From Taxillus chinensis (Eukaryota > Streptophyta > Magnoliopsida > Santalales > Loranthaceae), in contig CM042089.1 of the NCBI GenBank assembly GCA_023512835.1, forward strand, positions 52,013,427-52,077,426: DNA of 64,000 nt. The letters are read 5' to 3'. Shown here piece by piece: positions 57,043 through 64,000 of the stretch. The position numbers and the translations under genes are program-made. The notes below the pieces were generated by a model. The model worked only from the letters and a program-made list of their open reading frames with translations. It had not been told where the DNA came from and did not search any database. How positions within the stretch are numbered: position 1 is the first letter of the stretch; every line of letters starts with the position of its first letter.

Positions 57043-58217
57043 GAGACGTGGATCATGTGAGGTGATCCGGGCCTAGATAGAGGCCAGGAGAGCTGTCGAG
57101 GACTGGACGAAGGAGTTGAGCATGAGCTGAAATTTCGGGGGCGTCGATAGTACCACCTCCCTTGCGTGAGGATGTCTTGAGGGAATTTCATCATTCCCGT
57201 TTGGCTGTACATCCAGGAGGAACTAAGATGTATCATGCCATTCGCGCACGGTTCGGTGGCCGGGGCTGAAACGGAGTGTAGCGAGTTTGTTTCCAGGTGC
57301 CTTACTGTCGGCAAGTGAAGGCGAGCACCAACGACCCGCCGGGTCAATTGCGGCCTTTACCTGTAGCTGAGTGGAAGTGGGAGCATATTACCATGGACTT
57401 CGTGACGGGACTTCCTACCACTTCTGGGAGAAAGGACATGATTTGGGTCATAGTGGACCGCTTAACTAAGTCAGCCCATTTCTTGGTAATTCGAGAGCGC
57501 GACTCTATCGGGACGTTAAGCCAGTTGTATGTTGATGAGATTGTCTGCCTGCACGGAGTGCCCTTGTCTATTGTTTCGGACAGGGATGCGCGGTTTACAT
57601 CCCGGTTTTGGGGAGGTCTGCAGGAAGCATTAGGAACCCGACTTAATTTGAGTACCGCATTCCATCCTGAGACTGATGGTCAGTCCGAGAGGACCATTCA
57701 AACATTGGAAGACTTGTTGAGGGCGTGTGTACTTGATTTTGGAGGATCATGGGCTTCCCACCTTCCTCTGGTGGAGTTTGCCTATAATAACAGTTACCAG
57801 TCTCCGATTGGGATGGCCCCGTTTGAGGCATTGTATGGCCGACCGTGTCAGTCTCCATTATGTTGGGCAGAAGCTGGAGAGGCAGCTATGTTAGGACCTC
57901 AATTGGTCCAGGAGGCTACGGCAAAAGTTCAGTTGATTCGGCAATGCCTTCTTACGCTCGGAGCAGACGAAGTCTTATGCGGATCGCCAACGCCGACCGT
58001 TGGAGTTTTTGGTGGGAGACCACGTATTCCTTCGTGTTTCTCCACGGAGAGGGCATAAGAGATTTGGGACTGGGTCCAAGTTGTCCCCTCGGTACATTGG
58101 ACCGTTTGAGATTTTGAGCAGAGTTGGACCTGTTGCTTATAGATTGGCGTTACCACCTAGTTATAGCAGAGTTCATAATGTTTACCACCTAGTTATAACA
58201 GGTGGCGTTACCACCTG
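57043..58217 (+). pseudogene. Tekay-2 integrase
   Basis: The zinc-binding domain (57180-57310) is broken by shifts but keeps HPGGTKMYHAI and a late CRQVK. The catalytic core is open at 57297-58058: HITMDF (Asp 1), VSDRDARFTSRF (Asp 2) and GQSERTIQTLEDLLRACV (Glu), the complete D,D,E set. The GPF-type C-terminus, FLVGDHVFLRVSP and YIGPFEILSRVGPVAYRLALP, is in the next frame (58000-58150). At 58160-58210 the octets taccacct and tagttata are locally duplicated. Confidence 0.92.
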
Positions 58218-58463
58218 TTGCGAAAATATCATCCAGATCCCACGCACGTGCTAGATTGGGGTACCCTGGATCTTGGAGAGGATGTGTCTGTTGTCGAGGC
58301 ACCCATCTGTATTGTAGATAGGCGCGAGAAGCAGCTGCGAGGTAAGACTATTCCGTTGGTTCGGGTGTTGTGGCAACACCGAGGGCTGGAGGAAGAGACC
58401 TGGGAACGTGAGACTGAGATGCATGCTCATTATCCTGATCTGTTCGAGGACGAACAACTCTAA
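58218..58463 (+). pseudogene. Tekay-2 chromodomain (integrase tail)
   Basis: 81 codons: RKYHPDPTHVLDW, then VSVVEAPICIVDRREKQLRG, IPLVRVLWQHRGLEEETWE and the end YPDLFEDEQL. This is a chromodomain of the type fused to Tekay/Del integrases, which targets H3K9-methylated chromatin. It ends at TAA 58461-58463, inside the first PPT-like module. The domain is open, but the upstream frame is broken. Confidence 0.9.
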
Positions 58464-58474
58464 AGGAGGGGAGG
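58441..58474 (+). other. First (internal) PPT-like module of Tekay-2
   Basis: tgttcgaggacgaacaactc then taaaggaggggagg overlaps the chromodomain stop. It resembles the true PPT module at 58658-58692. Confidence 0.75.
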
Positions 58475-58657
58475 AGGGCAAGCATCAAACTTCAACATAA
58501 TCAGGTATTTGCCCAACTAGTCATCGCTACATGACCATATGGAGTGTATAAATGTGTGAACAAAAAAAATTTTGTGATTTGTTGTGTATTAATTTGTGCT
58601 AGAGGGTGTTAGAGGCCTATGCATTGGTTGTGATTGTTTTCTTTCATTCCACCTTTT

Positions 58658-58692
58658 CTTTTCGAGGACGAAAAGTCTTAAGGGGGAGAGGA
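58658..58692 (+). other. Stem-loop and PPT of Tekay-2
   Basis: CTTTTCGAGGACGAAAAG (58658-58675), then taagggggagagga (58679-58692), then the LTR start tgtaagga. Confidence 0.9.
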
Positions 58693-60666
58693 TGTAAGGA
58701 CCCGTACCTTGAGTTAGTCACAGTTTTGCCTTCTGAGTAGAGTTGTTTCTAGATTTTGACCTAGTGAATGGGCTTAAATGAATTCACGTGCAAAAGGAAA
58801 GATGCGTAGAATGATGTCCTCTATCTACCACAGAAGTTTCAGGCCAAACGGACGTGTATGTGAGGTACACGTGAAATGGGTCCAATTCACGTGCAAGTGT
58901 GGTTGTCTTCTACATGATGCAAGGAGGCTAGGGGTGAAGTTTGAGCGCATTTGGACTGCATTTGGAGTTGCACGTGAATTGGGGAATTCACGTTCAAATT
59001 GGCGTGCAGCCATATTTTTGCATGGTTCCCTTGGTTTTGACATTCTAATGATCTTTCTCCAAAGGACCATGTTGAAATTCTGAGTATTTTGGCCTTTATG
59101 GGTGCGGAAAGGTGCTAACTTGTGTGATCAAAACTACGTCGTTTTGATCCTGAGATTTACTTAATCAAAACTACGTCGTTTTGATGTGGGTAGTGTCTAT
59201 ATAATGAGGGCTTGAGTTTGAGTTTAGGGTTCTTGTGTTATTCTTTCCTGCAGCTGCTGCCAGAGAGAGAGAGAAAGAGAGAGAGGATCTCTGGGCAGTT
59301 ACCGTGGTGGTTCGCGTCGTTGGAAGGTGCCTAGCGTAGAGGATAGGACAAGAGTCTGAGGTAGGGATTCATGTTCTTCCTAACTCTCCTCTGTTCTAGG
59401 ATATTCGCCTATATGTATATATATATGTAAATCCATATAGGTGTGATCTCCTATATGGATGTTGGCCTTCGATGGCATGTTCTTTTGATTCGATGTTGAA
59501 TTTGGCCTGAGGATTTTCTGGGTTCGTTTATGCCCACCATGTGTTTGATGAAATGTCTGTGAGGCCTGCGCACTATGTGTTTGATGAAATGCCTGTGAGG
59601 CCTGCATGCCATGTATTCAATATAATGCCTGTGAGACCTTGTATATGGGTGTCTGATGATATACCTGTGTGACTGGTGTGTCTTGTTTGATTTGTATTTG
59701 ATAAAAAGCCTGTGAGGCTGATGTGTGTGGCTTGTATCTGACCATGTTGGTCCCTCCGAAATAAAGTGTAAATGCCTGGTCGAGTTTACATGTTGAGATG
59801 TAATGCTATGCTTTGTTCGTTGGTCTGTTTGAGACCGAGTGAGATATGGGCCAGGCACAATAGCTGGACCCCTTTGAGATTTGGCCAGGACGTGATCCTG
59901 AGTCTCGGTGTAGCACTCACGATGGTGGGCTAAGTCTACACCCATTCCTGAGGGTAGGTATGGCGCCCGAGGAGGTGGTTGACCATATCTGACTCGGGTG
60001 GAAAATGTTGCATTGGTGTCCATGCAACATTCACCTGGATGTGGTATGTCATGTCGCCGTGGTGGCGGGGTGTCCTCTCGCCCTTCGGTGCGGGCTCGGG
60101 TAAAGAGTGTTTACTGGGTGATGTTTGTTGCTTTAGCCTTAGGCACGACACGAGCACAAGCATACACATATCATGCATGTTGTAGAGCGGGACGGGTCCG
60201 GGGAGACCGGATCCCTCTTGAGCTATGGTTTGCTCACCCCTCCTATAAACCTGTTCTTTTGCAGGGTTTAGCAGAGAGGTAGGTGAAGGCCGAGGACCTA
60301 GGCCCTTGAAGTCGGGAGTTTTATATTATTTCCTTTGTTGTACTCTGGTTTTATGTGTTTGGAATTTGGTTTGGTTTTATTTGTAATAGTACACCTGGCT
60401 TCATAGGGGTTTTTCCCCGACGGGGTTGTAATAAACATTTAGTCTTTGAAATGAAATAAAATGAGATGTTGTTATTCAATTGTGTGTTTGTGTGCATGGT
60501 TTGGGAGCAGGAGCATGCCCCTTGGCATGTTAGCCTGGTTGTGGAGGTTTGGGACAGCACCCGTGCCAGAAGTCCTTTTAAGGTGCTTGCACCAATCCCT
60601 TGTCCCTTCGGGTGCGGGCATGGCGATCCTACTCATTTCCAAGTGGAAGGAAATTGGGGCGTGACA
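58693..60666 (+). repeat. Tekay-2 3' LTR (1974 bp)
   Basis: Pairs with 51213-53199. Near-palindromes at 59127-59148 and 59164-59185, both intact; TATA tatataa 59198-59204; inverted repeats with CACGTG at 58867-58896 and 58971-58996. Confidence 0.95.
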
Positions 60667-60671
60667 CTATA

Positions 60672-60899
60672 TTTCCAACTTAACCATAACAGAGTGTTGT
60701 GTTGTAATCGGCTAAAGCGCTATTTTGCTTCGTTGTAATTATCTTCAGATAATAAAGCAACATACTTCCACTACCTGATTAATCTTCCGCACTGATTTTA
60801 TCCGTTTAACCAGAGTGAGTGTCTAGCCATTAAGAGAGAGAAAGAATTTTCAAAGAGCCTATTCACCCCCCCCCCCCTCTAGGCTCTCCGGGACCAACA
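60672..60899 (+). repeat. 3' end of a Sirevirus-type LTR
   Basis: aataaagcaa (poly(A) signal-like, 60751), then gagcctattcaccccc with a 13-C run, ctctaggctctccggg and ccaaca is the typical LTR end of Sireviruses. No PBS follows, so it is a solo or broken LTR. The upstream continuation is left of Tekay-2. Confidence 0.65.
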
Positions 60900-61750
60900 A
60901 AATATGTCCTCTGGTTCTTTCAGCTCTGATGGGGAAGATGTGGCAAAGGCTTCTGGGCTACCTACTTCTTGGCGGGCTTTCCTGGTGCGCACCATAACTG
61001 CAACTTTGAGGAATGTTTGCTTGCACTAATGAAGATTAGCCTCCTCCCTTTATATAGTGTAACACCAGCAACATAAAATGACAAATCTGACCCCCAATTA
61101 GGGCCCCACTAATATCACGGGCACAACAAAGAATACTCTAGAAGATGCCAGCTAGCTTCCACCAAACAATTGAGCACGAAAAGACAAAAGAAAAGGCGGC
61201 ACGTGACAATTGATTCTCGTGGGCAAGGTTCAGAAGGCTCTAGAGGATGCCCGCTTACTCTCTGCAAAATTTCAGCACGAAAAAACTAATATACCATCTG
61301 CACGTGACAAAGGCTTCTTGCGGGCAAGGCCATTTTCGTCCAACTTTTTCCAACAGGTCACGGATGAACAGTAGAGTAATAATATAACTGCACGCGAGAA
61401 TGCTGATGTCACGGGAAGGCTTTTTCAACCCTCAATTAAGTCCGAAAAGGCTAAAATTTGACAGGCTGGTAGCTCATCCCCCAAAGAGCAAAACATGTCA
61501 CTTTCTTGGCCAAATATCCCACTCTAAACTCCACATTCAAAAGCCCAAGTGAAGCCAATGAAAATAATCACATAAAAGCCCTTGTTCTATTTCTGCAAAA
61601 GAAAAATTAGAAAACAAACAAACACTCCTGCAAAAGAAAGGTTAAAACAAATAATCAAAATATAACACTGAAAACAAATAAAATTAAAAGGTAAAACTGA
61701 AGGATACACCATGGGTTGCCTCCCATGAAGCGCTTAGTTAAGGTCGTTAG
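60900..61750 (-). repeat. Athila-2 3' LTR and 3' untranslated region
   Basis: No gene. The minus-strand CTATATAAA (61049-61057) is a TATA box, so this part is LTR U3/R. The block gttgcctcccatgaagcgct (61706) also occurs in the 7.1-kb Athila element (37261). I could not place the LTR start; the left end abuts the Sirevirus LTR end near 60900. Confidence 0.6.
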
Positions 61751-62780
61751 CTTGACCATCCCTTCTGTCAAATGGTACACAAAGTGAACAGATCAACTTC
61801 CTTGATCTCCTTGGGCGAGAAATATGGCTTTATCCGGTGTCCATTAACCTTAAAGATATGCCCAGAAGTTCACTGTAGTTCCACACTACCATAGGGGAAC
61901 ACTTTGGTCACGGTGAAAGGTCCCATCCATTTCGATCTCAGCTTTCCAGGAAACAACTTAAGTCACGAATTAAATAGAAGCACCTGTTGACCAGGTTGAA
62001 CCAAAGAAGGATCAATCTTCCTATCATGTACAACTTTAGTCCGCTCCTTGTAAAGTCGGGCATTTTCGTAGGCATGAAAGCGAAACTCCTCTAGTTCATT
62101 TAGCTGGTATAACCGAAATTCCTTAGCAACATTGGGATCCAAGTTCAGCTTTTGTACAGCCCAGAATGCCTTGTGCTCAAGTTCCACTGGAAGATGACAA
62201 GCCTTTCCATATAACAAAGCGATATAGGGACATCCCAATAGGTTTTTTGAAAGCAATACGATAAGCCCATAGAGCCTCATCCAATTTCTGAGACCAAACC
62301 TTTTCGATTGCCTCCCATTGTCTTCTCCAGTATCTATTTGATATCTCAATTCGAGACTTCAGCTTGGCCATTCGCTTGAGGATGATAGGCTAATGTCCGC
62401 CTATGCTGTACTCCATACTTTTTCAGTAGTCTCTCGAACTGTTTATTGCAGAAGTGACTGTCTTCATCACTAATGATAGCTCGAGGTGTACCAAATCGAC
62501 TAAAGATATTTCGACGAAGGAATTTTGTAACCACATGAGCATCATTCTTTCTTGTGGGGATTGCCTCAACCCACTTGGATAGATAGTCTACTGCCAATAA
62601 AATGTAAGAGAAGCCATCTAACGGTGGAAAAGGCCCCATGAAATCTATTCCCCAAATATCAAAGAGCTCAACTGGAAGAATTCCAGTTTGGGGCATTTCT
62701 TGCTTCGTGTAATTCCTCCTGTTCGCTGACACTAATCACAAGACTTATAATATACACATAAGTGTCTCTGAACATAGTGG
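61751..62780 (-). pseudogene. Athila-2 integrase
   Basis: Minus strand. The CC part of the zinc domain is disrupted at 62730-62760. The core (62732-62346) reads [12 protein letters not shown] (Asp 1), [15 protein letters not shown] (Asp 2) and [13 protein letters not shown] (Glu): all three catalytic residues are present. After a shift come LPVELEHKAFWAVQKLN, LYKERTKVVHDRKI (62349-61963) and a C-terminal [16 protein letters not shown] (about 61930-61880). Typical of Athila. Confidence 0.93.
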
Positions 62781-63507
62781 GCCAGTAAAATCCACTCTGT
62801 AGGATCTTTGCAATTGTTCTCTGTACACCAAAGTGGCCAGCATAGTCTGATGAATGACAATGCTTCAAAATACTGTCCACTTCCTCCTCTGGCACACATC
62901 TCCGCATCATCTGATCAGCATATTGCCTGAACAGATATGGATTGTCCCAGATGTATTTGTGCACATCAGCTAGAAACTTCTTCTTTTGCTGATAAGTAAA
63001 CTCAGTAGGTATATATACGCAAGCATGGTAGTTCACTATGTCAGCAAACCATGGCATCTGAGTTTCTACGGAATATAATTGCTCATCAGGGAAGGTATCT
63101 GTGGTTGTTACTTCATTGGTCTTTCCTTCCCCTGACTCCAGCCTTGAAAGATGATCTGCCACAGTGTTAGAAGTTCCTTTCAAATCCTTAATCTCCAAGT
63201 CAAATTCCTGGAGAAGCAGAACCCATCTAATCAATCTGGGTTTAGCGTCCTTCTTGCTGAACAAGTATTTCAGGGCAGCATGGTCAGTGTAGACCATAAC
63301 TTTTGCGCCCAGCAAATAAGATCGGAACTTGTCAGAGGCAAAGACTATAGCGAATAACTCCTTTTCTGTAGTAGTATAATTCAATTGAGCTTCACTGAGT
63401 GTACGACTAGCATAATAAATTTCCTGAAATATTTTGTCTCTTCTCTGCCCAAGGACTGCTCCAACTGCATAATCACTAGCATCGCACATTAATTCAAATG
63501 GTTGTGA
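62781..63507 (-). pseudogene. Athila-2 RNase H and integrase zinc-binding N-terminus
   Basis: One open frame: [15 protein letters not shown] (catalytic Asp), [11 protein letters not shown] (Glu), [19 protein letters not shown] (Asp) and ADHLSRLE (end of RNase H). Then come a linker and the HH of the integrase zinc domain, [14 protein letters not shown] and [10 protein letters not shown]. It is in frame with the RT but separated by a TAG at 63508-63510 (Trp in the consensus APDWSQPF). Confidence 0.93.
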
Positions 63508-64000
63508 CTAGTCAGGAGCAACAATCACCGGTGCTGAACTCAATTTCTCCTTCAGCATTGAAAACGCTTGTACGCATTCTTCTAAGAAAATAAAAGGAGC
63601 ATCTTTCTCCAACAGCATGCTGAGAGGCTTTGCTCTTTTGGAAAAATCTTTAATGAAGCACCTATAAAACCCCGCATGACCCAAAAAACTTCTGATGCCC
63701 TTCACAATAGTGGGAGGAGGAAGGTTCTCAATAGTTACGATTTTTGCTCTATCAACCTCCAACCCAGCTGCAGACACTTTATGCCCAAGGACTACTCCCT
63801 CCTTAACCATAAAATGGCATTTCTCCCAGTTTAACACCAGGTCTTTTTCTTCACACCAGATTAACATAGTTTCCATGTTCGTGAGACATATGGAAAATGA
63901 AGAGCCAAAAACCGAGAAGTCATCCATGAAGACCTCCATAATGTCCTCCACTAACCCCTGGAAAATTGCCATCATGCACCTCTGGAATGTGGCAGGTGCG
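63508..64000 (-). pseudogene. Athila-2 reverse transcriptase, C-terminal part (cut by window edge)
   Basis: Minus strand from the edge: ATFQRCMMAIFQGLVE, EVFMDDFSVFGSSF (the catalytic DD as FMDD), VLNWEKCHFMVKEGVVLGH, and IRSFLGHAGFYRCFIKDFSK. These signatures are Athila-specific. The palm N-terminus lies beyond 64000. Confidence 0.94.

Larger units (their letters stand above)
51213..60666 (+). mobile_element. Tekay-2: complete chromovirus (9.45 kb)
   Basis: LTRs 51213-53199 and 58693-60666; perfect 5-bp target duplication ctata (51208-51212, 60667-60671); PBS, PPT and all domains in the order gag, pro, RT, RNase H, INT, chromodomain. This is the least decayed pol in the window, but stops and frameshifts make it inactive. 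Its LTR differs from the Tekay-1/-3 type in the region downstream of TATA, so it belongs to a sister family. Confidence 0.96.

Noticed and set aside
50171..60899. A complete Sirevirus solo LTR from TGTTGG at 50171 to CCAACA at 60899, split by Tekay-2
   Set aside because: The ends would match and the length (about 1.27 kb) is right, but flanks ggtca and aaata do not form a target duplication. Kept only as a possibility in the feature list.

Overview
The window is plant nuclear DNA, most likely a large-genome angiosperm and probably a eudicot. Apart from some unassigned flanking sequence it consists of nested LTR retrotransposons. I found no host gene, tRNA, rRNA or prokaryotic feature. Every coding stretch is gag, pol or the extra Ogre ORF1, and nearly all carry stops or frameshifts. 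Lineages were assigned from domain order and signature motifs: Tekay/Del-type chromoviruses (RT-RNaseH-INT-chromodomain, Met-initiator-tRNA-like PBS), a Tat/Ogre element (ORF1 upstream of gag, Tat-type pro/RT/INT), Athila elements (Asp-tRNA PBS) and Sirevirus-like copia remnants.

Layout. 1-7257: Tekay-1 on +, with 5' LTR cut by the window edge, badly decayed interior and a full 3' LTR. 7258-10305: remnant of a minus-strand Sirevirus-like copia element. 10306-49904: one minus-strand Ogre-like element, about 18.5 kb of its own sequence, split by three direct insertions. These are Tekay-3 (15030-24036, TSD ggtga, in the integrase), an antisense Ogre-family solo LTR (29142-34103, TSD gacat, in gag, itself carrying a Tekay solo LTR at 32161-33869) and a gag-pro-only Athila element (34502-41603, TSD ccatc, also in gag). 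The Ogre 5' LTR is 46477-49904; its 3' LTR (10306-12150) is truncated. 49905-51212 is rich in a degenerate octamer. 51213-60666: Tekay-2 on +, complete, TSD ctata. 60672-60899: the 3' end of a Sirevirus-type LTR. 60900-64000: 3' part of a second, minus-strand Athila element, running off the window at its RT.

The most unusual observation is in the Ogre gag. Once the nested insertions are removed, the C-terminal half of gag, with its two atypical zinc knuckles, is present three times in tandem with a unit of 1119 bp (373 codons). The first junction is in frame. Other points worth checking are a doubled near-palindrome with an ACGT core just upstream of the TATA box in the Tekay LTRs, a duplicated polypurine-tract module with a perfect 7-bp stem in the Tekay 3' regions, paired CACGTG inverted repeats in U3, tandem arrays in the Ogre LTR and 3' region, and an abrupt rise in small indels and CpG gains over about 17-30 kb that may be a sequence-quality problem.

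How the parts relate: Tekay-2, Tekay-3 and Athila-2 once encoded full gag-pol machinery. The 7.1-kb Athila element keeps only gag-pro yet has near-identical LTRs, so it probably moved recently using proteins from relatives. Nested order gives relative age: Ogre first; then Tekay-3, the antisense Ogre LTR and the Athila element; the Tekay solo LTR after the Ogre solo LTR.
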